Positions 33,086 to 46,309 of a DNA stretch of 64,000 nucleotides are shown one piece after another. Source of the DNA: Tilletia caries (Eukaryota > Basidiomycota > Exobasidiomycetes > Tilletiales > Tilletiaceae); contig JALUTQ010000001.1 of assembly GCA_032718865.1 (NCBI GenBank), positions 806,001-870,000 of the forward strand, written 5' to 3'. Positions within the stretch are counted from its first letter, which is position 1. Each line of letters opens with the position of its first letter. The translations under genes were made by a program, and so were the position numbers. The notes under the pieces are model-generated. The model worked only from the letters and a program-made list of their open reading frames with translations, ran no database searches and was not told the origin of the DNA.

Positions 33086-35496
33086 CTAGTGCTCATCGCT
33101 CCGTACGCTCTGGTACAATCTCCGATCCGGCTCACTCGCATTCGCGCCCAAGAGCCGACCAATCAACCGTTTGATACCGAACAACCCTGCGCTCTCCGCT
33201 CGTGCACGATCCTCAGCAGCAACGCGGGCCGCTGCCGCACGAGCTGCACGCTCTTCTGGGTTCATGAAGCGAGGGTGGGAGGAGATCGAGGTACGGATGG
33301 GTCGGACCGGCCGAGCGGCTTCTTCGTCGTCCTCGTCGTCTGAGTCGTCTCCTTGTGGGACAGCAGACGGTTCGTCGCCGAATCTGATGCGATAAATAGA
33401 GTTGTGAGCCAGGATGCTAAAGGAAAGGTTCAGATCGATGACAGGTCGATACTCACAATTGGTCCATTTCCTGATCGCGCCGTTCATGCATGTCAATGGA
33501 GTCAGCTCAAGTTGACGGGTAAGAACATAGGCTCGACTGTGGCTCACCTCAAGTGGAACACCCATGGTTTCAGGGTACATGAAGAAGACCAGGATGAACG
33601 AGCACGTGCAGAAGAATGCATGCATCGGGTACACTGTTACATGGCGAAACTCAGAGTCAGCCATCGTTCTCATCAAAGCTGCGGATCCAGGCCCACTCAC
33701 GTCTCCACTTGATTTTCTCCTGCAGGATTGGAGTGCCTTCGCCAATGATGAAGTTGAAGGCCCAGTTAGTCGCAGTCGAAAGAGACGCGCCCTTTGCACG
33801 GAAGGCAAGCGGCATGATCTCAGCTGAAGAAAGCAGCGAGGTGAGTGAAATCGTTCCTAGCATACAAACGAAAGATAGCTACCGGGCCATGCTCACAGGG
33901 AAGCAGCCAAGGAATGGGACCCCAGCTGAAGCCAAAGGCTGCGTTGAAAACAATGACACAGCCCACGACGGCCTTGGCGGTAAAAGGCGCGTCGAGGTAG
34001 AGGAAGTAGCCGCACAGGGCGAGCGAGATGGCCATGAGTACGGAACCGGAGAGAAGGATGGGGCGGCGACCCCATGTGTCGACGAGGAACCATGTAGGAA
34101 CCGTCGAGAGAATGTAGATGATGCCGTTTACTTAGAAAGAGAGATAGGGGAAGACGTCAGTGACGAGATAGTAAGTAGTCCGCTAAGGACGATTCGCGCA
34201 AAACTCACTTCCTGTCATCAAAAGCGCGTCGCGTCCCAGCCAACCTGCACTTTCGAACACGAGGGGAGCATAGTACGAGATGACACTGCAGAGGAGCGCT
34301 CAGTTTGTCAGCATACACGCACAAAAAAGCAAGGAACGATCACAAATTGTCTCACTTGATGCCGTTGAGCTGAGCAAACATCTGACTGGAGCAAGCGATC
34401 CAAGTTCGGCAGCGGTATCTCCTGAACATGGCCGTGTAACTACGATCGGGCTCTTTCCTGAGCGTAAGTACGTTTTCCTTGATTTCGCGATATTCGAGGC
34501 GTGCGCGCGGCTCGCGCGGGTTCCCGCCGCCGTGCAGATCTGCGAGGACACGCATACCCTCCTCGTCCTGATCGTGATCGAGTAGCCAGCGGGGCGACTC
34601 GGGAAGCAGAAGGGAGCCGAAGGCGAGAGTGAGACCAATCAGCACTTGGATGGAGAGCGGGAGTCGCCAGGAGAGGTCGGAATTGATATAGGAGCAGAAG
34701 TAGTCGATCCAGACCGAGGCCGCGTAACCAGCGATGTTGCCTGCCGAACAGAGGGAGATAGCGCCGCGCCCAAGGAGATTCAGAATCGTCAAGAGATGCA
34801 CAACTGACAGTTCTTCAAGGAAACGCACCCGTGAACTCGATGCATGCCAGCATACCTCGGTTCTCAGCCGGGGAGATTTCAGACTGGTAGGTTGGTACAA
34901 TCATCGAGAGCGTTCCGACACCAAAGCCGGCGATGACCCGACCAATGACCATACTAGTAAAACCTGTTGTGAACGTCTGAATCGCACCGCCGATGGAGAA
35001 GAGAATGGCGCCCCAGAAGAGGACCTTTTTGCGACCGAAGATGTCTGCAAGAGTTCCGCATGCGAGGGAGGTGCACAAGGCACCAATCTCGAGGATGGCG
35101 ACCATAGTACCGATCTCGTAGGAGGTTGGCTCGCGGAAGTAGGCTCTGAAATGAGGCCCGGTGATAATTCCAGACTGTATGCGCGAACAGTGTGCGAGGG
35201 CGGGGGGTCAGCCTCGTTTCTCACAGCAAGGGAAGCCGGGGGACAGCAAGGACAGAGGAACTGACCATGACGCCTTGGTCGTATCCGAAGAGGAAGACAC
35301 CGATGCTGGCGAAGCAGGTGATGAAGAGCATGAGGCCGTCGCCCTTGATGCCGATCTTGCTCAAGGGCGAGGTTGCGGCCATCTCGATCTTCGGCGGACG
35401 GAGGGCGCGGTTGGAGCCGACTGAGGAGGCATAGGAGTCGGTGGACTCGCGCCTGGAGTGCGGCGGGATGTGTCCTGAGCGCACTGATCCGGACAT
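33086..35496 (-). CDS. MFS sugar transporter (sugar porter family)
   Basis: Nine exons (35496-35266, 35174-34829, 34740-34356, 34285-34209, 34130-33897, 33823-33701, 33633-33548, 33470-33457, 33383-33086) give 597 residues and twelve predicted spans. Sugar-porter marks are present: GVFLFGYDQGVM in TM1, GRKKVLFWGAILFSIGGAIQ, IGRVIAGFGVGTLSMIVPTYQSEISP, PESPRWLLDHDQDEEGM after TM6, MFAQLNGINVISYYAPLVFE, TWGRRPILL and PETMGVPLEEMDQLF. The substrate is probably a hexose; this cannot be fixed from sequence. Exon 8 is only 14 bases and supplies EEMDQ, the family's C-terminal signature, which supports its reality. The cytosolic tail is unusual: acidic DDSDDEDDEE followed by an Ala/Arg helix. The stop at 33086-33088 directly abuts a GTACGT donor. 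Confidence 0.93.
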
Positions 35497-35734
35497 GATG
35501 CTGTCTTCGTTGCGTTGCTGTTGTCCTCAGGTGAGGGTACGAGCGAGGGAGTAACCTTCCACACCGACGAGCTCGACGTCAGGGCGTACCGCATTCCAAA
35601 AGATATTTCGAAGCTGTTTTTGAAAAGTTGGTAGCGCCTTTCTGTTCGAAAAATTTGGAAGCATCACACTCACTTGGCCTGGTCGCTGCATGCTCGGGCA
35701 TGGAAGTCGACGGCGCTCATCACAGACAGCAAGG
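35497..35734. promoter_or_regulatory. Divergent promoter, sugar transporter / PEX1
   Basis: Only 238 bp separate the two starts. A second in-frame ATG for PEX1 lies at 35690. No distinct factor site is recognised. Confidence 0.4.
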
Positions 35735-38700
35735 ATGGCATCGAATGTAAGCAGCGCAGCGCGCGTGGGGAAGCTGGCGCAGGTGCGGCTCGACGGCAGC
35801 CTGCGCTCGCAGCTCTGCCATCTGCCGGTCGACCTCCATGCGCCGCTCGTCGACCGCAAGATCGCACCTCAGAACATTCTCATCGAGCTCACCAGGGAAG
35901 ACGATCCACAGCAGCCGTCGCCAGCGTCGGGATCGTCGCAGGTGCCCGCCAAGCGCATCGTACTGGGATGGACCGGATTCAGCTCCGCGCCTTCCTCGCC
36001 CTTTCCCGCAAGCTCGTCGTCCAGGTCATCGGCCCCGACAGGATCCATGCCTACCATCGCCATCGCTCCAACAGTAGCGGCCCTCTACAGCCCGCCATTG
36101 GCGGAGGGAACCCTCGTTCGGATCACTCTCCTGCGCTCTCCTCCCATACCCACAGCGTCTCGGATCGATCTGGTGCCCTTGACGCCCGACGACTGGGAGA
36201 TTCTCTCCGCACATGCACAGCAGGTCGAGGACGATATGCTGGCCCAGGTTCGCGGCGCAGCTGTGGGCATGAATCTTACCGCCCATGTCGGCTCAGGCGG
36301 TCGCACCGTATGCAAGTTCCGCGTCGAGGCGACCGAACCCAAGACAGTCCCCATCAACTCGTCGCCCTCTTCCGCAGCACCGAGCAATTCTGCCGAGAAG
36401 CTCTTCAGAGCTGTCCGGCTTACCACCAATACAGAGGTCGTCATTGCTCCCAAGGTCCGATCCAGTAGCAATGGTACCAAAACGCCCTCCGCAGCGTCAG
36501 CGAGTCAAATTAGAACGGAAATTCAGTCTACCTCGTCGAAACAGCCATCATCTCAACAGCGCGCCTCGAGCTCCGCATCAACATCCACTCTCAAGCCAGG
36601 AAGACCAGACGAGGATGGCCAGAATGCACACGCTCTGGCTCAGGACGAGGCTGACGATGAACCCTCATCCGATTCCGACTCACTCGCAGGAGACGATCCT
36701 GAAGAGCACCCCCATCTGGCAGGCATCAATGACCTGTTGGAAAAGTGCATGTCACACATTCAAGGCACCCTACGCGCCCGGCAACTCAGAAGGATTCAAG
36801 CGCAACAATCGTCTTCAGGCACGCAACAGAACTCTTGGCTCCAATCTGGCTCCTGTGGCATGCTCTTGACCGGCGGCTCAGGCTCAGGAAAAACGGTCGT
36901 TAGCAGAGAATTGGCCTACCGCCTCGCTGCCTCGTCGTCTGCCTTCGGACTCGGCGCCATCTCTACCAGTCGTGCTGCACTCTCTTCGGAAACTCCCAAC
37001 GGATCAGATTCAGAAAGACAGGCTGAGAGCAAAAGGGTCGCGGTTCCTTCCGGCCATATAGCCACAAAATGGATCGACTGTACCTCCTTTGCAGACGAAC
37101 GTCTCTCCACCCTTCGAGCTCGGATGGGATCATGGCTTACTGATGCCGCTGCTCTGACACTTCCCCGTGTGCAGAAGCAGGCTCCATCTGATGGTGTGGG
37201 TAGTACAACAGAAGCGTCACTTCCCAATGGAGCGGGCTCGAAGAAGGTACCAGTCCCTCCAGCGGCAGCAACCCTCCTCATCCTGGACAACTTCGATCGC
37301 CTCCTACCTGCTCCTTCCGAGCACACTGCCGGCGACGCGTCTGCTATGAGAGTTCTCGCTCTCGGAGAGTGCTTCGCTCAGCAAGTCAGGGATGTCCAGT
37401 CGTCCTTTGACGTCTTTGTCCTCGCGACCGCGCAGAATCAGACCAGTCTGCATCCGAGCGTGGGCAGTGGGTCCGGCAGTAATCGCGTATTTGGAGAGGT
37501 CATACCGGTCAAACCGCCAGCAAAAGAGGCGAGGAAGGAGGTGAGCAATGACCTGTGGATTTTCCAGCCCCGGTCTGGACTAAATGCTGAATATCCCTTT
37601 GCGCATAGATCTTGGCACATCTTATCAGCCTCAAGACGGCTTCGCCGAACTCAGATCACTCTGAACTAGCCAACGGGGACGCCAGCCATCACGATCCTCA
37701 TTCAGAACGGGCTGAAGAGGATCATGAGAAGGGGGCCCGCAAAACACTTCTGGCACCATCTCCCGATCTCAATCCGACAACATTGGCAACTCAGACGGAC
37801 GGGTTCAATGCTGCTGATCTGAAGGATCTTGTCGAACGCGCTGTGCATCAGGCTGCCATGCGCGTCGGTGATGAACTCGGTCGGGCTGGCCGTCAATCGA
37901 AGAAGGACAGCAGTGAGACCTTGGTGCGTTACGGTATAGCCCAACAGACCGCATACATCCCGCCCATTGCTGACTAGAAAAATCATCATCGTACTCACCA
38001 AAACCACTTATACACAGCTCGAACTGACTATGGCAGACTTTGTAACCGCACAAGACGGCTTCGTCCCCCTCTCCCTCCGTGACGTCAAGCTCGAAAAGTC
38101 CACAGTGGCCTGGTCCGACATCGGCGGCTTGCACGCCACCCGGCAAACTCTGCGCGAAACACTCGAGTGGCCAACCAAGTACGCTGCCATCTTCGCCTCC
38201 TGCCCACTCCGTCTCCGATCGGGTCTGCTCCTGTACGGATTTCCCGGGTGTGGCAAGACGTTGCTGGCGAGTGCGGTCGCTAAGGAGTGCGGGCTTAACT
38301 TTATCAGTGTCAAGGGACCTGAGATCTTGAATAAGTATATTGGTGCGAGTGAGAAGAGTGTACGGGATCTTTTTGACCGTGCTCAAGCTGCGCGACCTTG
38401 TGTGCTCTTCTTCGATGAGTTTGACTCCATTGCGCCGAAGAGGTACGTCGCCGGTTTTCTGTTCGATACTCTCGATTTCTATTCCCACTGACTTTTTACC
38501 TGCTCGGTTGCATTTTCAACAGAGGCCATGACAGCACAGGTGTGACCGACCGGGTGGTCAACCAGCTCCTCACTCAAATGGATGGTGCAGAGGGTCTCGA
38601 AGGCGTCTACGTTCTCGCAGCCACGTCCCGGCCTGATCTGATCGACTCCGCGCTGCTCCGACCCGGCCGTCTGGATAAGAGCTTGCTCTGCGATATGCCC

Positions 38701-39357
38701 GACGAAGAAGAGCGAGTCGACATCCTGCGCGCCATCGCAGGTGTTCCCACAAAGGACGCCAGTGGTCAGATCAAGGAGCCCAAGATTGCCCTGGCGGACG
38801 AGGTCGATTTGGAAATGTGGGCACAGCGGACGAAGGGCTACTCTGGTGCCGATCTACAGGCCCTGCTGTACAATGCCCATCTCGAGACGATCCACGAGTC
38901 CATCTCTGCCGCACAGGCAGACGGATCTTCCCCCGAGTCCTCATCGAAGGAAGCGGCCAACGGCAACGATGTGCCCCTGAAGTTTATATCGCTCAAGTCT
39001 CGCAGCCAGGCGCAATCTGGTACGGACGGCGGTAAAACGGTCTTGAGCGGGGCAGAGCAGGCAGCACTTCGACGTCGTATCGAACTCATCGCCTCAGATG
39101 GAACTCAGACATCCTCATCGACTTCTCAAGCCAAGAACAATCTTCCCGACGCGGACAGCAAACCCAAGAGCAAACCAAAACCGCGCGTCACGGACGCGCA
39201 CCTGGAACGTTCGCTATCTTCGACGCGCCCTTCCGTGCCTGCGGATGAGCAACTCCGACTCAGAAGGATCTACCGCGCGTTTGCCGGAGAGCGGGAGGGC
39301 AACTATCCGGACGGAGAAGCCAGCCACGAGATCGGAGCGCGGGAGAGCCTCATGTGA
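35735..39357 (+). CDS. PEX1: Peroxisomal AAA ATPase PEX1
   Basis: Four exons (35735-37540, 37609-37923, 38018-38442, 38523-39357) give 1126 residues. The N-terminal PEX1 domain ([18 protein letters not shown], then [16 protein letters not shown] and [18 protein letters not shown]) precedes a disordered linker. D1 has a Walker A GGSGSGKT near residue 380 and a degenerate Walker [12 protein letters not shown] near 515, as is usual for PEX1. D2 is canonical: [31 protein letters not shown] near 781, [14 protein letters not shown] near 836, [19 protein letters not shown] and [15 protein letters not shown]1 forms a hexamer with PEX6 at the peroxisome membrane and extracts ubiquitinated PEX5 to recycle it. 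The start [12 protein letters not shown] was preferred over an ATG 45 bases upstream because of its fit with the domain. Confidence 0.95.
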
Positions 39358-39784
39358 ATGCCAAACGCAATTCCATCTTCCTGTGAAGCACAACTTCTGG
39401 CAAGGCGCAAACATCTCCCGTCTCCAACGCGTGCTTGTTCCACGACTGAAAGGAGAAAGGAGAAAGAAGCAAGGAGCAGGGGGTGAGATTTGATTTATTC
39501 ATGGGGGTACGAGTACAGGGCAGGGGTTGTCCGAAGAAAGAATGTGAATCGTTGAAGTTACGAAGACCGAGCGAGGTGGGGGACGATCCATGACGTTGGA
39601 AGGTGGAGCAGAATGAGAGTGGGTGTAGGGAGAGGTAGCCTCCGCCATGGCGAAGAAAAAAGTGCAAGGGGATATGTATCGATATAAATCAAACGTGCAA
39701 GCTGCACTTTAGAAAACGAAGAAAAGAGCAAGATCTTCAGCGAGGAGTTCTGCTGTGAAGGCGGGACAAGCAGCGAGGTCGCCT
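39358..39784. other. Intergenic region between convergent PEX1 and vezatin-domain genes
   Basis: This stretch carries the 3' ends of both genes. No repeat or RNA gene is seen. Confidence 0.45.
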
Positions 39785-42700
39785 TCAGAGGGCGACCCAT
39801 TGCTGTGACGTCGGTGTTTGGTGGCCAGCCTGAGGATTAGGAGAGTAGGACTTCGGAGAACTGCCCGACGAGACGTAGCTATGTTCCAGCTCGACTTCGC
39901 CGCTTCGAGCCCACCTGTGACGCGCCGCCGCCGCCGCAGCGGCTGCAGCAGCTGCTGCATCCCGTGGCATCTCGTCATGCTCGATCGGCCATGGATCCTC
40001 CGTGACGACGCTGAGCGGACGCCCCTCGATCGGCTTCAGGGCCGGCATTCCCTGCGACTTGCCAGGAGTCACGACTACAGTGGGCCCGCCCACAGGTCCG
40101 TTTGACCCGACTTTCGTCTCCCTGCTAGCTTGACCATCATCATCAAAGATGACCGAGTGGATATGGCTCAGGTTCGAGCTGCCGACCCCCGAAACGTGCA
40201 TGCTCGAAGGACGAGTCGGCAAGCTGCCCGAATCCTCGCTGCTCATGCTGTTCCGACTGCGCAGTGCAGCCACGTCGGCATGTGTGATCTTCGTGTCCCT
40301 CGCCGAATTCGGGCTCTCGTGCATCTCGAAAACGGCCGAAGGGTCATCCGGCACGCGTCGCGACTTTCTCTTGGCCGTCGTGCCGAACATGGGAGGAGAA
40401 AGCGATGACTGGGTCACGGGAGAGGTGGCAGGCCTTGTGTGTCCCACCGGAGAGTACTGTGGTCGGATGGTCGACGTAAAGCTGCCATCCGGTGCCAGCT
40501 GGTCGTCTTGCATTGGCGAACCAAGAGTCAGGACTGCAGGCAGTCCGCCCTGGACCAACATCCTTTGGCTTTGTCGCTGCAGAATGACGTCCTTCAGCTC
40601 GTTGACAACGCCAGCACCGATCGAGGGGTCGAAAGGGCGCTCAGATGAAGCATTTCCGACTGATCGAGCCGACCACCGACGCGGCTGTGATACACTGCCA
40701 AACCCAGCAGGCATAGGCTCAGCTTCGTAGAGATGTTCCGGACCAGGAGCAGGAAGATGAGCCGCTGAGGTCTGCTGCATCACCAACTGTGACAGGTCCG
40801 TGTCAATGTCCCGGTCATCTGCCTGAGACTGTGCTGCTGGCGAGTAGTCCGACGAAATCGAGTTAGAAGTCATGGCCTGTGATACCCGGAGATGGTGATG
40901 CAGACCAGAAGCATGGGCGGTTGCAGACGTCGGACCGGACCTGTACGAATGGCCTGAGGATGACCGACCATCCATCCTGCCGTTTGCTTCGATGAACCGC
41001 GAAAGGCGCTGGCTGAGGGCCACGATCTCATCTGGCGTCTTCTCCGTATTGCTGACCGGAGTGGCACTACCATTCACGGCAGCTCCAGCGCGTTGCCACC
41101 TGACAGTCTGCTGCTTGAGCAACTTGAGTCCGTTCTCCCACTCCTTTGATGCGGTTGCGAGATCGTCGCCAATGCCAGCAAAGACCCTTTCGGCACGCAT
41201 TTGCTCAACGATCCCTCGTTCGACCTCGTCCGCCGAAAGGACGCACTTCCTCGCCAAGCGAGCGACACCGCCAGACCCAACCCCGCCTTCCATTCCATGG
41301 AGCGAATGGCCCTGATGGATGCCCAGGTCTTCACCACAGGCACGCAGCTTGACTTGGATGGTTCGAAGCGCGAGCCCAAGAGAAGACATGGTTTCAACCA
41401 GTGATGAGGATGGGGCCAACTTGTCGACACCGTCCTGCCGCGCCAAGGCAAGCGCATCCTTGGTCTGAGGCCCGAAAATGTCCGTCAAGACACGCTCGCG
41501 TGACCGATCCAATTCAGACTGTCGCTTCGTCGACGTGGCCAAGGGAAGATCCTCCAAGGAAGAATCCATGCCCATCTCCCGCGCAACCTGGGCGATAATG
41601 TCCGATGCATGCGTCTCCATCTTGGAACTGAGAGCATCCATAGACCGGCAGACGGTGCTCCAGTAATCGACCGTTGGAAGGGTAACATCGTGGGTTGCCA
41701 TGTCTGCAACAGCAGACTTGGATTTCTGAGCCGACTGCCCACCTGCGCCAGCGGTGGCACCTAACCTTCGAACGGTGACAAATCGACCGTTCGCTTCGAA
41801 TTCCAACGCAAGCAGTCGGTACAGGACGTCGCGACGGCGTCGGTGCATGTCTTGGAAGCCCGCCCGAATTGAAATGAGCGTAAGGTGGTCTAGGTCGTCG
41901 CTTCCGTTCGAATGAAGGCCTGGACCAGAGAGTGCAGCTGGGCTTCGACCGAAGGCATCTCCCGGTTGCACAGGCTGGAGAGCTTTTGCTGGTGTAGGAG
42001 GAGTGAAGAGACCCTCCAGTTTCTCGAGAGCTAGCATCGTTTCGCGATTGTTCTTTGTGTCAGCACCAGATGCAGATGTCGACGGCCCCCACGTCTGGAC
42101 ATCATGTGCCTGCAAGCCGTGGTCGCGTCCGCTCGTCCAGGAATCTCTGGCGGAGCGTGCACCAGGAGCCAGACCCGCTCCAGACCCAGTAGTTTCGGTC
42201 CCGTTCAATGGGTCTCGTAGTTGGGCCAGCAAGTTCCGCCCCGCGGTCGAACCCACGCTGGAGGCTGACAAACTATTGCGCTTCACAGCTCGAGTTGCCG
42301 CAGCAGCCGTCGAAGTGGAAGAGCTCGCCATGGCCCAAGCAGATGTTATCGCAGCAGGTGAGTAGCCACCGTAAGCCTCTTCAGAGCCTGCCGCTCCGTA
42401 ACCAGCGTGCCCGTTCAGACCACCAGAGTGATTTGACAGGTAGCTAAAACGAGCACCCGCCGTCGAGCCGAGCAACGGTGACTCTGAACGACGTCCGGGA
42501 CGTTGTCCGGCCATCGTGTTTGCTGGGCTAGCCGAGTACTGGTCCATCGCGCTTCCAGGACGGTCCGAGATGTAACGCAGTCGGCTCCCACGCCGAACGT
42601 GTCTGGAGTTCGCCGGGGCTGAACCGCTTACTGAGAATCCGGGCTCTGATTCGGCAGTACCAGGCCGACCGGACTTTGAACGATAATGCTGGTCAGGTGT

Positions 42701-45132
42701 GGTACTCCCAGATGCGGGTGCCGAGTTCAAGGGGTTGTAAGACACCGGTGGTGCGGAGGGTGTTGCGGTACTGGCAGCACTGCCGCCAGCATGGTTGTAG
42801 AAGGACGATGGGGGCGCGGCAGTACGGAGCCCAACACGCCTAGCCCGTCTACGCTCAGCCATTTCGCTCGCCCGTTGCAGTGAATTGGCTCCACTCCCAC
42901 CGCTCGGGCTGGATTCATCTTCAGAAGAGGTCGATGTTGACCCAAAGGCCCGAGCGGAGCTGCCTGGTCGGCCAGAGTTGGGAATCAAGAGCTCCTCCTT
43001 CAGGCTGACTTGACCCGGGCCTGGAGCAATGTCAACGGGTGGGCCATCGTCGAGAATGGGTTCCATCCCGCCGTCCACAACTGATGCTGATTCGTAATCA
43101 ATCGTAGATTGGCCTGAATTTGGCACCGTGCCAGCTGGAATCTCAGCCGCACCCGAATTGGAGTCCTTGTCGCTGCCACCCTCCATACCAAGCAGCAAGC
43201 CTAATTCCATCTCGTCCACCAGAGGATTAAGGCGTGCCGAAACGACACCGGCCTCGTTTCCGACGCTCTTGAGCACCTCCACCAGGGTATGACGCAAGAC
43301 GAGGAGCTGTCTGCTGTGACATGTGCATGCAGCACCGGTCTCTGTGCGCGACCAGGCACCGGAGGGAGCCGCATTCGAGTTGAACGCCTGATCGTATGAG
43401 CCCATTCTCCGCAACAGCGACTGGTTCGGCTCTGCTTGGCCTTCTGCGATACTGGATCGTGCCTGGCTACCCGAACGACCCCAGTCCATCAAAGTCTTCG
43501 CGTCCAGCTGATCGTGGTCGTACTTCGCTGCGTTCTGCTGATCGCGGGCAGCCAGAACTTCGAGCTCTTCTGCCTGGCTGCTTAGGCTTGTGTGTGGGCT
43601 CATAAGGTTCTCGTGAGTCGCTCCGCCCGTGCGAACGGCTCCACCGAACCCGCGGTGGAAACCTTGACCCGATCCCCTCCTCCCTGGCGAAAACTGCGAA
43701 TCTCGGCTCAGCAAGGAAGTCGGGGAAGACGAAGATGCATTCGTGGACGACGATACCGTCGAGATGCGGCGATCCACTGCGGATGATCCGGATGTTGTCG
43801 CAGTCGTTCGCTGAGCGCCCGCCGCAACAGAACCGTTTGTGTCGCTCGATATTCTTCTCAGCAGAGCAGTTTCCTGTCCCAATGACCCGTTCTGAGTCAT
43901 CGACAGGGCGTTTCCTTGCAGTCCAGAAGGATGCAATGGGCAAGCGGAAGGCATGTTTTCAATGCGCGAGATCGGCGCAAGAGGGTATGTCCTGGTAGGC
44001 GACGAGAATCAATCAGAGATAAAGCACATCGCAGTCGGAAAAAGTTGGGTCAGCAATTTGTGGCATGTGCAGATTTTCGGTATGTATGCGCGTTGACTTA
44101 CAATTTGTAGCCTCTTCTGACCAATTCGACCTCTTGAATGGCTGCGATCGCTCGATTGAGCTCAATGTCGAGTCGCTGAGCGGCACGCACTAACCTGAGT
44201 GCTGAGTGGAAAGCATCCCGTCGGATAACTAGCTGACCGACTGCCGAGATGGGCGGCGGCAGCAGCATGTCAAGGCGTGGCAGTACAGTCGCAGCTGATG
44301 CTGGTGGCCCAATTGCTCCTGTGCTGTTCGCAGTGGCCTCGACAGCCTTGGACTGTGACTGTATGTGTTGGCTGTTGTCCATAATCCCCTTACGAATATC
44401 GGAGGGAGGATAATCGAGCTGGATGGAGAGGTACGAGGATGCGCTTCCAACGTGCCATCCAAAGACGAGGACTGTTGCCCATGCAAGGGAGACGAGCACC
44501 AGACCCGATCGAAACCACACCGCCGAAGAACTCGAGATGGGGAACAGCAGAAGAAGGGAAGCGACTGTCGTGTTACGGAGGATTAAGCCTTCTGGGGAAA
44601 GCGGCGGGAATATTTTGGTGTAGGGCGACTCGACAGATTTGGCTGACGAAGAAAAATCGCGCTGCTGATGCAGATGAGGTGGTAGGATGACCTGAATCGC
44701 GTTCGAAGGTGTGTCGAATGACTCGGCTGGACTCCGCACCGTGGTTTTTGGTAGGCTGACCGAGATGTCGTCTGCATCTTCAGCCAAGAACCGTAAGCGC
44801 TCAGCATGTAAGCGCTCGGATGCGACTCTGACGAAGGGGAGGACGGCCGAGATTGCGGTGGCCGGGTATAGGGATGATGACGACGACAAGGGACGCTGCT
44901 GCTGCTGCAAGGACCCAAGGAGGTCATTCTGGTCATCGTCTTCCAGATGGTCGATATGGTTGTTTGCGTGCGTTTCCGAGTAGAAGGAGATGGACAGGGA
45001 GCTGGTAAGGAGGAAGGAGGTGCAGAGGATGTACTTGAACCGTTCGGCGAACGCAGCTGAGGACGCGCCGCGAGGCCGATTCTCCGCAGCGGTCACGGTG
45101 ACCGACGCACGGTCGAGAAGGGCTGTCGACAT
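39785..45132 (-). CDS. Vezatin-domain protein, candidate peroxisome-myosin receptor
   Basis: Two exons, 45132-44102 and 43991-39785, give 1745 residues with a GTAAGT donor and matching phase. Near the start two hydrophobic segments occur (FKYILCTSFLLTSSLSISFY, and TVASLLLLFPISSSSAVWF with VLVSLAWATVLVFGWH). The vezatin / myosin-binding region follows: LRLVRAAQRLDIELNRAIAAIQEVELVRRGYKL, which the splice extends into TYPLAPISRIEN, a join that restores the family pattern. The rest is long, Ser/Gly/Pro-rich and disordered apart from helical blocks (ARDQQNAAKYDHDQLD, RAGFQDMHRRRRDVLYRLLALEFE, KEWENGLKLLKQQTVRW). In yeast a related protein, Inp2, links peroxisomes to Myo2 for inheritance. Proximity to PEX1 is compatible with that role, which remains inference. 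The true N-terminus may lie further upstream. Confidence 0.75.
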
Positions 45133-45445
45133 CACCACCAGGTCGATGACCGCGTGCTGCGCTGGGGTTGATGATCTCCTTGCCTGCGAGTGTGCGCCAG
45201 ACTTGTTCCGAGTGATGCGTTCTGTGTCCTCCCGAACACACACGCAGGGAAATCGAGAATAGGCTGGAGGTTGACGCGTTAACGCTGCTGGAATACGGCG
45301 GGGCCAGTCCAGGGGGAGCACGTCGTCGTCGTCGAGAGCAGGATGCTGGATGAGGCGTGCACTCACAAGTCACACCACGTACAGTTACAGTAGTACGTCG
45401 TACACTCGGGTTCATGTAGCCAGGGACCCGGGACGCCATGCGCAA
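45133..45445 (-). other. Possible 5' coding sequence of the vezatin-domain gene in a shifted frame
   Basis: Upstream of the chosen start the minus strand has an ATG near 45437 (MASRVPGYMNPSVRRTT), a GTGAGT donor near 45364, a plausible acceptor (CCGTATTCCAG) and coding-like residues (SEQVWRTLAGKEIINPS). The last lie in a different frame from the main exon, so a frameshift or an extra intron would be needed. It is recorded because the N-terminus is unresolved. Confidence 0.3.
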
Positions 45446-46309
45446 AATTCATTCGTTCCCGGGATCTCCTTATTCCAGACTCTGATTGGGGTCATGATCA
45501 ACAGAGTCTTTGGGACCGTCTCACTGCGCCAGTGCCAGTCGGATAAATACGTTCCAGACTCTACTTATTCTGCGAAGCGCGGAAGCGCCACCCGGCATGC
45601 CTCACCGCCTCACCCAGCAACGCGCCAGCTGGCAGCCGCAGCATCCAGGGACGAGAGTAGTGGGTGCTGCTCCAGTGAGTAGTGAGTGCTGCTGCACGGC
45701 TGGTGCCTCCGCGTGCCTGGGAAGAGCGAACTATAGCCATTTTTGGCATGAAAATTAATTATTAATGCAGGTCTACTCGATCTATACGAGTTCTATCCGC
45801 TGTCAATATGGTCGAGACCACCCACTGACCCACGCAATAAATTGCAACACTCACCAGGCGGCGGCCACTTCAGTTGCACGGCGAGTGAAGCGCGGCGAGT
45901 GGGTGATTCTCTACCCTGGGCCTGGACCGCTCGGCGCTCGACCGTGCGCCTGTGTTCACAGTTCACAGCCTGCTGTTCGGTGAGACGTGAGTGCAACAGT
46001 CAGACTGTGTGATCGTCGCCAGGTGCCGATCCTTGTTTCTCCTCCCCGTTTCAGTGTGCATCGATCATTCGGTACCGATGCCTGATTTCAGGCCTGCGGA
46101 TGTCCCTGACCTAATGTAGGCGGGCTCAGCGAGGCTAGATTTCTGGTGCTGGCTTACCAAACTGCCGGCTTACCAAACTGCCAACCCAAGGACACTCAAA
46201 AATGGCCTCCTTGCCGCTTGGATACTACATATGTAGTGGAGGATGTTCTCGGCCAAGACGCAAGGAAGCGGCGTCGGGTTTCGGGGAGAATCCAAGGGGA
46301 GGTCCAACC
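45446..46309. other. Intergenic region, no gene recognised
   Basis: About 0.86 kb. Short open frames on both strands have no recognisable features. A small imperfect repeat with GTGAGTAGTGAGTGCTGCTG words lies near 45660-45700. No tRNA-like B box is seen. Confidence 0.45.
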
